Assembly: GCF_019933155.2 (NCBI RefSeq)
Contig: NZ_CP082944.1
Location: 2,048,001-2,112,000, forward strand
Direction of reading: 5' to 3'
Length of the DNA stretch: 64,000 nt
Origin: Metabacillus dongyingensis
GTDB taxonomy: Bacteria; Bacillota; Bacilli; Bacillales; Bacillaceae
This document shows positions 44,866-54,131 of this stretch, piece after piece. Within the stretch, counting starts at the first letter, position 1. Each line of letters opens with the position of its first letter. The position numbers and the translations under genes were made by a program. Below the pieces are notes generated by a model. The model saw nothing but the letters and a program-made list of their open reading frames with translations, did not search any database and had not been told where the DNA came from.

Positions 44866-46407
44866 ATGTTGAAAACGGATGAGCTGGTCAAAATCCTGAA
44901 AGAAAAAACAGCAGAAATTGAAGCTGGCGGTCAGCCTAAATATCACGAAAAGCTTCAGCAGCAGGGTAAATTGTTTGTAAGAGAAAGACTTAACCGTCTA
45001 TTTGATAATGGACAATACACAGAGGATGGGAAGTTCGCCAATAACCAGGCAGGCGATCTTCCATCTGACGGCGTAGTTACTGCAATCGGAAAAATAAATA
45101 ACCAAACCGTTTGCGTAATGGCAAATGATTCTACAATTAAAGCGGGCTCATGGGGAGCAAGAACGGTTGAAAAAATCATCCGCATCCAAGAGACTGCTGA
45201 AAAATTGAAAGTCCCATTGCTTTATCTGGTGGACTCAGCCGGAGCGAGAATAACGGACCAGATTGATATGTTCCCAAATCGCCGCGGCGCAGGGAGAATC
45301 TTTTATAACCAGGTTAAATTGTCAGGCATGATTCCGCAAATCTGTCTTCTGTTTGGTCCTTCAGCAGCAGGCGGAGCATATATCCCGGCTTTTTGTGACA
45401 TTGTTATAATGGTCGAAGGGAACGCCTCCATGTATTTGGGATCACCCCGCATGGCAGAGAAAGTCATTGGCGAAAAAGTTTCGCTTGAAGAAATGGGCGG
45501 AGCCAGAATGCACTGCTCTGTAAGCGGCTGCGGAGATGTCCTTGTAAAGACAGAAGATGAAGCCATATTAGAGGCGAGACGATACTTAACTTATTTTCCG
45601 CAAAATTATCAGCATGCCCCAATGCCTGCAGAACCAGCTGCTCCGAAGCAGGGCAGAAGGCTGTCTGAAATTGTTCCGGAAAATCAGAATGCGCCATTTG
45701 ATATGTATGAGTGCATCGACTCTCTCATAGACGCGGGAAGCTTCTTTGAAATCAAACGCTTATTCGCACCTGAAATTATCACAGGTTTTGCCCGGATGAA
45801 CGGGAAGGCTGTTGCAGTCATTGCAAATCAGCCGCGAGTGAAAGGCGGCGTTTTATTTGTAGATTCAGCTGACAAAGCAGCGAAGTTTATGCAGCTTGCG
45901 GATGCGTTTCATATCCCGTTATTATTCCTTGCGGATGTGCCGGGCTTCATGATTGGCACTAAGGTAGAAAGAGCGGGAATTATCCGTCATGGCGCTAAGA
46001 TGATCGCTGCCATGAGCTCCGCTACGGTTCCAAAAATCTCCGTTATCGTGAGAAAAGCATATGGTGCAGGACTATATGCCATGGCAGGACCGGCTTTTGA
46101 AACGGATTGCGTCATTGCTCTTCCTACAGCTCAAATAGCTGTTATGGGTCCCGAAGCTGCTGTTAATGCGATTTATTCAAATAAAATCAATGAAATCGAA
46201 GATCCGAAGGAGAGAATGAAATTCGTCCTTCAAAAACAGCAGGAGTATAAAGAAAACATTGATATTTATAAGCTTGCATCTGAAATGATTGTAGACGACA
46301 TTGTTTCTGCAGATGAGCTTAGAGAAGAACTAATTTCCCGCTTCTCTTTATATGAAACAAAACAGCTTTCATTCAGCGAACGGAAGCATCCGGTTTATCC
46401 GGTATAA
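44866..46407 (+). CDS. Acyl-CoA carboxylase, carboxyltransferase subunit (PccB/MccB type)
   Basis: A 513-residue full-length carboxyltransferase with two crotonase-like halves. The N-terminal half has YLVDSAGARITDQIDMFPNRRGAG and FGPSAAGGAYIPAFCD; the C-terminal half has FLADVPGFMIGTKVERAGIIRHGAKM and VIVRKAYGAGLYAM. This is the YngE/PccB/MccB group. The natural acyl-CoA (propionyl-, methylcrotonyl- or another) cannot be decided by eye. AAGGAGG lies 7-8 bases before the ATG. It is the last gene of the operon. Confidence 0.92.
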   Translation: MLKTDELVKILKEKTAEIEAGGQPKYHEKLQQQGKLFVRERLNRLFDNGQYTEDGKFANNQAGDLPSDGVVTAIGKINNQTVCVMANDSTIKAGSWGARTVEKIIRIQETAEKLKVPLLYLVDSAGARITDQIDMFPNRRGAGRIFYNQVKLSGMIPQICLLFGPSAAGGAYIPAFCDIVIMVEGNASMYLGSPRMAEKVIGEKVSLEEMGGARMHCSVSGCGDVLVKTEDEAILEARRYLTYFPQNYQHAPMPAEPAAPKQGRRLSEIVPENQNAPFDMYECIDSLIDAGSFFEIKRLFAPEIITGFARMNGKAVAVIANQPRVKGGVLFVDSADKAAKFMQLADAFHIPLLFLADVPGFMIGTKVERAGIIRHGAKMIAAMSSATVPKISVIVRKAYGAGLYAMAGPAFETDCVIALPTAQIAVMGPEAAVNAIYSNKINEIEDPKERMKFVLQKQQEYKENIDIYKLASEMIVDDIVSADELREELISRFSLYETKQLSFSERKHPVYPV

Positions 46408-46417
46408 TTCAGCAAAT

Positions 46418-46450
46418 AAAGCCAGCTTTTAAAGAGCTGGCTTTTCTTAT
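46418..46450 (+). terminator. Terminator of the acyl-CoA carboxylase operon
   Basis: AAAGCCAGCT (46418-46427) pairs with AGCTGGCTTT (46435-46444), followed by T-rich sequence. Confidence 0.85.
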
Positions 46451-46787
46451 TGAGAAAATGAAAAAACCAGGCTGCTCCTAGAGTTCCCAAAAGCTTTCAG
46501 CGAAGTACTAAAACTCTTCAGGTGGGCTAAAACATATTTGGTTCGCCAACCAATATCTCAGCAATCCCAGCCGAAGCGTACCCTTAACCAAGATATGGCA
46601 AAATCCACGACCCAATATCGGAAAATGGTGCCTTAAAAATCACAAAAAGTGAAATCCGTGCAGCCATTCAATCAGAATGTAAGCATATATCACGGGCGGC
46701 TTTTTTATTCCAGCTTTATTAAATATGGGAAATACTACATATATTTGGTATGATAATAGAATTAAGGGAAAACGGTGGGATTAGCTT
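46451..46787. other. Gene-free stretch with degenerate short repeats
   Basis: No convincing gene was found on either strand. CCAATATC occurs twice (near 46549 and 46611) with a related CCAAGATAT between them. A GGGCGGC followed by a T run near 46694-46708 looks like the end of a terminator. A TGG-TATGAT extended -10 element near 46747-46755 may serve the panE-family gene. Confidence 0.4.
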
Positions 46788-47666
46788 ATGAAGATTGGAA
46801 TTATCGGTTCAGGAGCAGTAGGCTTACTAAGTGCCGCATATTTAAGCAAGAACCATGAAGTAACGCTTTATACAAGGCGCAAAGAGCAGGCAGAGCTTAT
46901 CAATGCTGGAGGAATAAGTTTAGTCAAAGGCAATCAAGAGAGCATATCTTTACATCTTAGAGCTGAAGATAAACCAGCTTATACAGAACCGCTTTTAATT
47001 GTAACAGTCAAACAATATCAGCTGGAGGACATTTTGAATGCCTTGAAAAAAAGTCCGCCTAAAACGGTTCTTTTTCTGCAAAATGGCATGTCTCATATCC
47101 CTTTGCTTCAAACCCTTTCAGCACATCGGGTATTTGTGGGCATTGTGGAGCATGGTGCATTAAAACTGAGTGACAACACCGTTAAGCATACAGGGTTCGG
47201 ATGCATTAAGGTCAGCCCGTTGTTTCCGGGTGAAAGATTAAATGAGCTGCCTGTCCTGAAGATGCAAATGGATCATTTTCCATTTGAATATATAGGAGAC
47301 TGGAAGTATATGATGTCGCAGAAACTGCTTGTGAATGCTTGCATTAATCCCCTGACTGCTTTATTGCGGGTTCCTAATGGCGAGCTTGCCTCAAATCCCA
47401 TGTTTAACAAAATGGCAGAGAGTGTATTTCATGAGGCAATGAAAGTATTGTCTCTTGAGAAAGGACAAGAAGAATGGGAGCATGTTATGGCCATATGCAG
47501 GAACACGGCTCAAAATCGTTCATCTATGCTAAAAGACATAGAAGAAGGCAGAATGACAGAAATTGATGGAATCATTGGCTACTTAATCAATCAGGCAAAA
47601 ACAGAGAAGCTTGAAGTTCCTGTTCTTCATTTCTTATATCAAGCCATTAGGGGAATGGAAGGATGA
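46788..47666 (+). CDS. panE: 2-dehydropantoate 2-reductase family protein (YlbQ/PanE)
   Basis: A 292-residue NADPH-dependent reductase, likely for ketopantoate to pantoate in coenzyme A synthesis. It has the Rossmann GIIGSGAVGLLSAAYLS (4-20), the TVKQYQLEDIL segment with the conserved Lys, and the second-domain KLLVNACINPLTALLRVPNGEL block. GGTGGGAT precedes the ATG. B. subtilis has PanE/YlbQ at this place. The next gene overlaps by four bases. Confidence 0.9.
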   Translation: MKIGIIGSGAVGLLSAAYLSKNHEVTLYTRRKEQAELINAGGISLVKGNQESISLHLRAEDKPAYTEPLLIVTVKQYQLEDILNALKKSPPKTVLFLQNGMSHIPLLQTLSAHRVFVGIVEHGALKLSDNTVKHTGFGCIKVSPLFPGERLNELPVLKMQMDHFPFEYIGDWKYMMSQKLLVNACINPLTALLRVPNGELASNPMFNKMAESVFHEAMKVLSLEKGQEEWEHVMAICRNTAQNRSSMLKDIEEGRMTEIDGIIGYLINQAKTEKLEVPVLHFLYQAIRGMEG

Positions 47667-48055
47667 TTGTGATCGATTTTATTGTCAGCATTTTTGCTTT
47701 TGCAGTTTCACTTCCGCTGTTAAGTTTTTTTCTTCTTTTTCTGTTATTGCTTGTAATGACAAACAGCAAAAAAAGAGCCTTGCTGCTTGCAGCAGACATT
47801 GCTGTGGTTTTATTAATATTCTCAATTTATTTCAAACTGCTAATATTATCGCAAACTGCTTTTTACAGCGGGTTATTTTTCGTCTGCCTCTTCATCGTGT
47901 TTACAGGTCTGCTTATCCTGATCCGATCGCAATCGTCCATTACATTATCAATTGCATTTAAAAAATGCTGGCGGTTCTCTTTTTTGCTTTTGCTGCCGAT
48001 CTCGACGTTTCTTACTATATATGGAATCATTTCCGGAATCCTTGAATATCTGTAA
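47663..48055 (+). CDS. DUF3397 family membrane protein
   Basis: A 130-residue protein with four predicted transmembrane segments (about 3-29, 34-55, 63-81 and 100-125). A 130-residue, four-helix protein just upstream of bshC fits the DUF3397 family. Its ATG overlaps the stop of the reductase gene (ATGA), so translation is coupled. Function is unknown. Confidence 0.82.
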   Translation: MIVIDFIVSIFAFAVSLPLLSFFLLFLLLLVMTNSKKRALLLAADIAVVLLIFSIYFKLLILSQTAFYSGLFFVCLFIVFTGLLILIRSQSSITLSIAFKKCWRFSFLLLLPISTFLTIYGIISGILEYL

Positions 48056-48093
48056 GATTGCAGGCAAACTTTTTTTATTTTCGCATCAATAAA

Positions 48094-48102
48094 TGCTATA
48101 CT
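48094..48102 (+). promoter_or_regulatory. Extended -10 promoter for bshC
   Basis: TGC followed by TATACT (48097-48102) is an extended -10 element 40 bases before the bshC ATG. Confidence 0.5.
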
Positions 48103-48142
48103 CTTCTCGGAAGCTTACATAACCCGGAAAGGAAGTACATAA

Positions 48143-49771
48143 ATGGAGATTACTGAACTCTCCCTTCGCCACACGAACCGCCTTGTGGAAGATTTGGTTC
48201 ATGCAAGGCTAAATACGGTGGACTACTTTGATTATCAGATTACAAATGATGATGTCTATGAAAAGAGAATGAACGATTTAAAAAATAGAACGTTTGCGCG
48301 GGAAGAATTATCTGATTATCTTTTATCCTATCATCAGAAACACTTTCCTGAAAATCACACAGTGACCAATAACATTAAACGGCTAAAACAGCCTGACAGC
48401 CTTGTTATAGTGGGCGGACAGCAGGCAGGTTTACTGACAGGCCCACTCTATACAATACATAAGATTATTTCCATTCTCGTGCTTTCAAAGCAGCAGGAAG
48501 AAAAGCTTTCTGTTCCTGTTATCCCGATTTTCTGGGTTGCAGGCGAGGACCATGATTTTGCTGAAATTAATCATTTGTTAGTATCGCAAAATCAAGTCAT
48601 AAAAAAGAAAGCGATCAAGCATACGCAATCTGAGAAAGTTCCTGTTTTTTATAAAGAGCTGGATCAGACAGAATGCTGGAATTGGATTTGCTCTATTTTT
48701 GAAACGTACGGTGAAACAGATTATACAAACACGCTGATGGAAAGCCTCAAACAAACATTAAGTACATCAAAAACCTATACTCAATTTTTTGAAAAGCTGA
48801 CATATGAAATGTTTTCTGGGTACGGACTTGTCATCATGAACTCCTCTGACCCTGACTTAAGGAAGATGGAATCTGTATTTTTTCAGCAGTTTATCAGAAA
48901 AAATGAAGAAATCTCAGAGGCGCTTCTTGCACAGCAGGAGTTTATGAGATCAGTTGGCTATCAGCCGATCATTGAAACAGAAGTGACAAGTGCAAATCTT
49001 TTTTATCATCATGAAAATAATGAACGTTCTTTGCTTCATCGTGCAAAAGATAAAACATATTCAGTAGAAGAAAATTTAACTTTTACTGAAGAGGAGATGA
49101 GGCACTTTGCCGAACAAACTCCTGAAAGGCTGAGCAACAATGTTGTAACAAGGCCGCTAATGCAGGAGTGTATTCTGCCGACTCTGGCGTTTATTGCCGG
49201 TCCTGGGGAGCTTGCTTATTGGGCGGAATTGAAAAGAGTCTTTCAGGTTTTAGATTTTGAAATGCCTCCTGTCGTACCTAGACTGAATATCACATTATTG
49301 GAAAGATCCATTGAAACAGATATGCAGGATGTAGAGATCGAGATTGAAGATGTCTTTACAAGAGGTGTGGAACAAGCACGGAAAGAGTGGGTATCAAAAA
49401 AAGAACCTTCTCAAATGTCGCCTAAAATTGAGGAGACAAAAAAGCAATTCGAACAGATTCACCGTGAACTGCGGGAGTCAGCTCTCTCATTTGACAAAAG
49501 TTTAGAGCCATTTTTAATGAAAAATGCGTATTTTATTCAGGCTCAGCTGGATTTATTGGAATCTCACATCGACAAGAAGATTCAACAAAAACATCGGGTG
49601 GAAATGGATAAATTCTCAAGAATCGGGAAATCTCTCAAGCCAAATGACGGTTTTCAGGAGAGAACGTGGAATATTTACTACTATCTGAATAAATATGGTC
49701 CAAATTTTTTAGACGAAATCGTGCAGCTTCGCTATTCTTTTAACAATCATCATAAAATTGTCAAAATATAA
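48143..49771 (+). CDS. bshC: Bacillithiol biosynthesis cysteine-adding enzyme BshC (YllA)
   Basis: A 542-residue enzyme that adds cysteine to GlcN-malate in the last step of bacillithiol synthesis. It has a Rossmann-like core with VIVGGQQAGLLTGPLYTIHKIIS (about 92-115), FWVAGEDHDFAEINH (about 132-146) and a long C-terminal coiled coil (about 410-500). The GEDHDF block is typical of BshC. GGAAAGGAAG precedes the ATG. It lies directly before the mraZ cluster, as in B. subtilis. Confidence 0.95.
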   Translation: MEITELSLRHTNRLVEDLVHARLNTVDYFDYQITNDDVYEKRMNDLKNRTFAREELSDYLLSYHQKHFPENHTVTNNIKRLKQPDSLVIVGGQQAGLLTGPLYTIHKIISILVLSKQQEEKLSVPVIPIFWVAGEDHDFAEINHLLVSQNQVIKKKAIKHTQSEKVPVFYKELDQTECWNWICSIFETYGETDYTNTLMESLKQTLSTSKTYTQFFEKLTYEMFSGYGLVIMNSSDPDLRKMESVFFQQFIRKNEEISEALLAQQEFMRSVGYQPIIETEVTSANLFYHHENNERSLLHRAKDKTYSVEENLTFTEEEMRHFAEQTPERLSNNVVTRPLMQECILPTLAFIAGPGELAYWAELKRVFQVLDFEMPPVVPRLNITLLERSIETDMQDVEIEIEDVFTRGVEQARKEWVSKKEPSQMSPKIEETKKQFEQIHRELRESALSFDKSLEPFLMKNAYFIQAQLDLLESHIDKKIQQKHRVEMDKFSRIGKSLKPNDGFQERTWNIYYYLNKYGPNFLDEIVQLRYSFNNHHKIVKI

Positions 49772-49787
49772 ATAACGATTTTCTGAA

Positions 49788-49815
49788 ATCCTGTGGAATA
49801 CAGGGTTTTTTTTTA
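49788..49815 (+). terminator. Terminator of bshC
   Basis: CCTGT (49790-49794) pairs with ACAGG (49800-49804), then nine T. It separates bshC from the dcw cluster. Confidence 0.7.
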
Positions 49816-49839
49816 TGAAAAGAACGTGTAGAATAGGAG

Positions 49840-49886
49840 GTGGGGAGAAGTGGGGGGAAGTGGTGACTGAGAGAAAGAAAGTGGGG
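49840..49886 (+). promoter_or_regulatory. Probable MraZ box repeats
   Basis: Four G-rich repeats of the GTGGG/TGGGG type occur in about 45 bases directly before mraZ (GGTGGGGAG, AGTGGGGGG, AAGTGGTG, AGTGGGGCG) with near-regular spacing. MraZ of other species binds several direct TGGGN repeats at this position. The assignment combines the visible repeats with that knowledge. Confidence 0.55.
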
Positions 49887-49894
49887 CGACGGAC

Positions 49895-50326
49895 ATGTTC
49901 ATGGGTGAATATCATCATACGATTGATGCAAAAGGCCGCATGATCGTTCCTGCCAAGTTCCGGGAAGAGCTCGGAGAAACTTTCGTCATCACAAGAGGAC
50001 TTGATCAATGTTTGTTCGGTTATCCAATGAGCGAGTGGAAATTGATCGAAGATAAGCTTAAAGCTCTCCCGTTAACAAAAAAAGACGCACGTGCATTCAC
50101 TCGGTTTTTCTTTTCTGGGGCTGTTGAATGCGAGCTCGACAAGCAAGGCCGCATTAATTTAGCTGCACCGCTTTTGCAATATGCAAAGCTTGAAAAAGAA
50201 TGTGTTGTTATTGGAGTATCAAATCGGATCGAGTTATGGGATAAAGCAATTTGGGATACATATGTGACTGAACAAGAAGATTCATTTGCCGAAATTGCTG
50301 AAAATATGATTGGTTTTGATATATAA
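49895..50326 (+). CDS. mraZ: MraZ, transcriptional regulator of the dcw cluster
   Basis: A 143-residue protein with two SpoVT/AbrB-like halves: [23 protein letters not shown] at the start and [21 protein letters not shown] in the middle. MraZ binds DNA repeats in front of its own gene and controls the dcw operon. The GTGGGG/GTGGGGA-like repeats just upstream (49841-49890, such as GGTGGGGAGAAGTGGGGGG and AGTGGGGCG) fit the TGGGN-type MraZ boxes known from other bacteria. Confidence 0.96.
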   Translation: MFMGEYHHTIDAKGRMIVPAKFREELGETFVITRGLDQCLFGYPMSEWKLIEDKLKALPLTKKDARAFTRFFFSGAVECELDKQGRINLAAPLLQYAKLEKECVVIGVSNRIELWDKAIWDTYVTEQEDSFAEIAENMIGFDI

Positions 50327-50417
50327 TGGTCTCTTGTGCAAACAATGAGTAATAAGACATTCCAACATCATATTTAAACATCCAAAACAATCGACTCTGA
50401 TAAAGGTGGTAACAGCA

Positions 50418-51350
50418 ATGTTTCAACATAAAACAGTATTATTGCATGAAACGGTAGACGGATTAAACATTAAAGAAGACGGTGTATATGTAGACTGCAC
50501 TTTAGGGGGAGCAGGGCACAGCTCTTATCTGCTGTCCAAGCTGTCTAAAGATGGCCACCTCTTCGCTTTTGATCAGGATGATGCAGCCCTCACGCATGCA
50601 AAAGAACTGCTTGCAGACTATGCGGGACAGGTTACATTTATAAAAAGCAATTTCAGATATTTGAAAGAAGAACTGGAAGAATTAGGTGTTACTGAGGTTG
50701 ACGGCATTTTGTTTGACCTTGGCGTATCATCGCCGCAATTAGATACACCTGAGAGAGGCTTCAGCTATCATCACGATGCACCTCTTGATATGAGAATGGA
50801 TCAGCATGCCAGCATATCCGCTTTTGATGTAGTGAATCACTGGACATATGAAGAACTGGTCAAAATTTTCTTCCGTTACGGAGAAGAAAAATTCTCAAAG
50901 CAGGTAGCGAGAAAAATAGAAGCAGCTAGAGAAAAACAGCCGATCCAAACTACAGGAGAGCTCGTGGAATTAATTAAAGATGCGATTCCTGCTCCAGCAA
51001 GAAGAAAAGGCGGGCACCCAGCCAAACGGATTTTTCAGGCGATCCGAATTGCGGTAAATGATGAACTGAAAGTATTTGAAGAAGCAATTGGACAAGCTGT
51101 CGATCTAATCAAACCCGGCGGAAGAGTCAGCGTCATAACGTTCCATTCATTAGAGGACAGAATCTGCAAGACAGCTTTTAAGCAAGCCGCTGCATTACCT
51201 GAACTGCCTCCAAACTTGCCGGTTATACCGGATGAATTTAAACCGAAAGTGAAACTGATCACAAGAAAACCGATCGTGCCATCAGACGAAGAGCTAGAAG
51301 AAAACAATCGCGCAAGATCAGCTAAACTTAGAATCCTAGAAAAACTATAA
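50418..51350 (+). CDS. rsmH: 16S rRNA (cytosine1402-N4)-methyltransferase RsmH (MraW)
   Basis: A 310-residue SAM-dependent methyltransferase that N4-methylates C1402 of 16S rRNA. Signatures are [10 protein letters not shown] at the start, [14 protein letters not shown] (SAM site), [20 protein letters not shown] and [31 protein letters not shown] lies before the ATG at 50418. It is the second gene of the dcw cluster. Confidence 0.97.
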   Translation: MFQHKTVLLHETVDGLNIKEDGVYVDCTLGGAGHSSYLLSKLSKDGHLFAFDQDDAALTHAKELLADYAGQVTFIKSNFRYLKEELEELGVTEVDGILFDLGVSSPQLDTPERGFSYHHDAPLDMRMDQHASISAFDVVNHWTYEELVKIFFRYGEEKFSKQVARKIEAAREKQPIQTTGELVELIKDAIPAPARRKGGHPAKRIFQAIRIAVNDELKVFEEAIGQAVDLIKPGGRVSVITFHSLEDRICKTAFKQAAALPELPPNLPVIPDEFKPKVKLITRKPIVPSDEELEENNRARSAKLRILEKL

Positions 51351-51384
51351 AGAAAGCCCAAAAAAATCAGAGGGGGTTGTGTTC

Positions 51385-51750
51385 ATGAGTAATTTAGCAG
51401 TGAAATTACAGCAGCAGAGGCAAGAGCAGCATAAACAAATGCCCGAGCAGCAGCAAACGGTCGTTATTACAAGAAGACCAACCATAACAGTAGGGGAAAA
51501 AGTGCTTATCGTCGCTTTTTTATCTGTCCTCTTATTTGCAGCCGTCCAAATCGTATCGAACAGCGTAACCGTTTATCAGTCGAATATTGAGATTCAGAAG
51601 ATTGAGGCGAAAATACAGGATCAGCAAAGAATTAATTCTGACTTAACTGTTCAAGTAAAAGAATTAAGCACATACGAACGCATCTGGGCAAAAGCTAAAG
51701 AGCTTGGATTAACACTTAACCATAATAACGTGAAAGTTGTTAATGAATAA
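51385..51750 (+). CDS. ftsL: Cell division protein FtsL
   Basis: A 121-residue bitopic division protein. The N-terminal cytoplasmic tail is very Gln-rich. One transmembrane helix lies at about 38-57, and the external part is a leucine-zipper-like coiled coil (IEIQKIEAKIQDQQRINSDLTVQVKEL). It forms the FtsL-DivIC-DivIB complex at the septum. AGAGGGGG precedes the ATG at 51385. Its stop is 2 bases before the pbpB start. Confidence 0.93.
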   Translation: MSNLAVKLQQQRQEQHKQMPEQQQTVVITRRPTITVGEKVLIVAFLSVLLFAAVQIVSNSVTVYQSNIEIQKIEAKIQDQQRINSDLTVQVKELSTYERIWAKAKELGLTLNHNNVKVVNE

Positions 51751-51752
51751 AC

Positions 51753-53966
51753 ATGACACAGCCAAAAAATATCAATATGAACAGAGGAGCAGCAATATTA
51801 ACTTTAATATTTGCATTGCTCTTTTTTGTCTTAATCATCAGATTCCTGTATTTACAGACAACAGGTGAAGTTAACGGGGAAATCCTTGCGGCCCGCGCTC
51901 AAGAGCAATATGAACGTAAGCGCGGCATTGAGGCGAATCGAGGCTCTATTTTGGACAGAAGAGGAGAAGTGATTGCCCAAGATACGTCAACGTATACTTT
52001 GGTTGCGGTTCTTGATGACAGCATGACGACAAGCCCCAAAAAACCAAAGCATGTAATTGAACCGGAAGAAACAGCTGAAAAACTTGCTCCATTGCTTGAT
52101 ATGGAAGAGAGTGAAGTCAGCGACATATTATCGAAGGATGCTTTTCAGGTGGAATTTGGTTCTGCCGGAAGAAACATTAGCCATTCATTAAAAGTGAAGA
52201 TTGAGAAAATGAATCTTCCGGGTATCGGATTTATCAGAGACACCCACCGGTATTACCCAAATGGCACATTCGCCTCACATATAATCGGGTATGCCCAAAG
52301 AGACGAAGAATCGAATAAAACGGTAGGCATGTTTGGAATTGAGAAAAGTCTTGATAAATATCTTCAAGAAAAAGATGGCTACAAAGTATATGAGGGAGAT
52401 AAACAAGGGTTTAAGCTCCCGAATGGAGAAGAAAAAATAGTAGCACCTGATAACGGTGATAAAGTATATCTGACGCTTGACCAAAAGGTTCAAACATTCC
52501 TTGAAGATGCAATGAATGAAGCGGCAGAAGAATATGAACCTGAGAAGATTATCGGAATTGTGGCAGATCCTAAGACAGGGAAGATTCTTGCAATGGGACA
52601 GCGCCCAAGCTTTGATCCGAATGTCCGCGATATCAACAATTATTACAATGATGCCGTTGCCTATCCATTTGAGCCAGGCTCGACGATGAAAATTTTCACG
52701 CTTGCAGCTGCCATTGAAGAAGGCGTATTTAACCGCAATGAGTTGTATCAGTCAGGTGCATATAATGTGGAAGGCGGAAGAATTCGCGATCATAATAAAA
52801 CAGGCTGGGGAACGATTTCCTTCTTAGAAGGTGTGCAGCGTTCATCAAATGTAGCGATGGCCATCCTTGCGAAGGAAAAGCTTGGCCCAGATCGATTCAT
52901 GCAGTATATGAACAAGTTCGGATTAAATGAAAAGACCGGAATTGATCTGCCAAACGAAGCGAATGGAAAGTTTAATTATAAGTATGATATTGAAAAAGTT
53001 ACGACTGCATTTGGCCAAGGTTCAACTGTGACGCCGATTCAGCAGGTTCAGGCAGCCACTGCAATCGCAAACGGCGGAAAAATGATGAAGCCTTATATTA
53101 TCGATAAAATTGTTGATGTTGATCATGACAAAGTGGTGAAACAAAATAAGCCTGAAGTTGCAGGCACACCTATTTCTGAAAAAACGTCAAAAGAAGTGCT
53201 GGACATTTTAGAAACAGTTGTCAGTTCGGAAAAAGGCACCGGCAGACCATATCAGATTGAAGGGTATGAAGTTGCCGGAAAGACAGGAACGGCACAAATA
53301 GCAGGAAGTGACGGGAAATATTTAACCGGCCGGGATAACTACATTTTTTCATTCTTAGGAATGGCGCCGAAAGAAGATCCAGAACTGCTTGTTTATATAG
53401 CTGTCCAGCAGCCTGAGCTGAAAGACACAGAAACAGGCTCCATGCCTGTATCATCCATTTTTAATACCGTAATGAAAAACAGCTTGCAGTATTTGAAAAT
53501 CCAGCCTTCTGAGGAAGCTCTGGAACAGCCTAAGAAAACAGAAACTGAAATTGGCGCAGAAGTGCCGTCCTTTATCGGTGAAGATTCAGCATCAGCAGAA
53601 AAACTGCTGAAATCAAATAATGTTCAGCCGCTTATTCTTGGATCTGGAAATGAAATTGTTGCTCAATATCCAGAAGCAGGCACAAACATGATTGTCAATG
53701 AACGTGTGTTTTTGCAGACAGATGGCAAAGTCACGATGCCAGACATTAAAGGCTGGTCATCCCGGGATGTCATGAAGCTCGCTAATTTCCTTGACCTTGA
53801 CCTTAAGATAAAAGGAAACGGCTATGTTGTTTCTCAAAATTTATCGGAAAATGAGACTGTAAAAGAGAATGATCAATTAATTGTAAAGCTTGAAAGTCCC
53901 AAACAGCCAAGCAGCGGAGAAAATGAACAGGCTGAAGATGCAGAAGCAGAAGATGAAACTGAGTAG
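51753..53966 (+). CDS. pbpB: Penicillin-binding protein 2B
   Basis: A 737-residue class B PBP, the septal transpeptidase partner of FtsW. It has a transmembrane anchor (about 13-33), a dimerisation domain, and a transpeptidase domain with S310-x-x-K313, S364-x-N366 and K510-T-G. Two C-terminal PASTA domains (about 595-715) are followed by an acidic tail (EDAEAEDETE). There is no clear ribosome binding site between ftsL and the ATG at 51753, so translation is probably coupled to ftsL. Confidence 0.96.
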   Translation: MTQPKNINMNRGAAILTLIFALLFFVLIIRFLYLQTTGEVNGEILAARAQEQYERKRGIEANRGSILDRRGEVIAQDTSTYTLVAVLDDSMTTSPKKPKHVIEPEETAEKLAPLLDMEESEVSDILSKDAFQVEFGSAGRNISHSLKVKIEKMNLPGIGFIRDTHRYYPNGTFASHIIGYAQRDEESNKTVGMFGIEKSLDKYLQEKDGYKVYEGDKQGFKLPNGEEKIVAPDNGDKVYLTLDQKVQTFLEDAMNEAAEEYEPEKIIGIVADPKTGKILAMGQRPSFDPNVRDINNYYNDAVAYPFEPGSTMKIFTLAAAIEEGVFNRNELYQSGAYNVEGGRIRDHNKTGWGTISFLEGVQRSSNVAMAILAKEKLGPDRFMQYMNKFGLNEKTGIDLPNEANGKFNYKYDIEKVTTAFGQGSTVTPIQQVQAATAIANGGKMMKPYIIDKIVDVDHDKVVKQNKPEVAGTPISEKTSKEVLDILETVVSSEKGTGRPYQIEGYEVAGKTGTAQIAGSDGKYLTGRDNYIFSFLGMAPKEDPELLVYIAVQQPELKDTETGSMPVSSIFNTVMKNSLQYLKIQPSEEALEQPKKTETEIGAEVPSFIGEDSASAEKLLKSNNVQPLILGSGNEIVAQYPEAGTNMIVNERVFLQTDGKVTMPDIKGWSSRDVMKLANFLDLDLKIKGNGYVVSQNLSENETVKENDQLIVKLESPKQPSSGENEQAEDAEAEDETE

Positions 53967-53969
53967 AAT

Positions 53970-54009
53970 AACAAGCTTGGTCAACATCGTTGATCAAGCT
54001 TGTTTTTTT
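53970..54009 (+). terminator. Terminator between pbpB and spoVD
   Basis: A 16-bp stem (AACAAGCTTGGTCAAC with GTTGATCAAGCTTGTT, one wobble pair) is followed by seven T. Confidence 0.9.
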
Positions 54010-54131
54010 AGTCATTAGCATGTATGCAAAGTTTCACAGTTTTGACCAATATCTCCTTATCCCTAAAAGTTCTAGATGATGCTGTACAAGCATATATTTG
54101 AACGAGCCTGGATAAGGAGGGGTATAATTCT

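Noticed and set aside
54040..54131. A sigma-E promoter for spoVD
   Set aside because: CATATATT near 54089 resembles a -10 box but no matching -35 was clear, so no feature was recorded.
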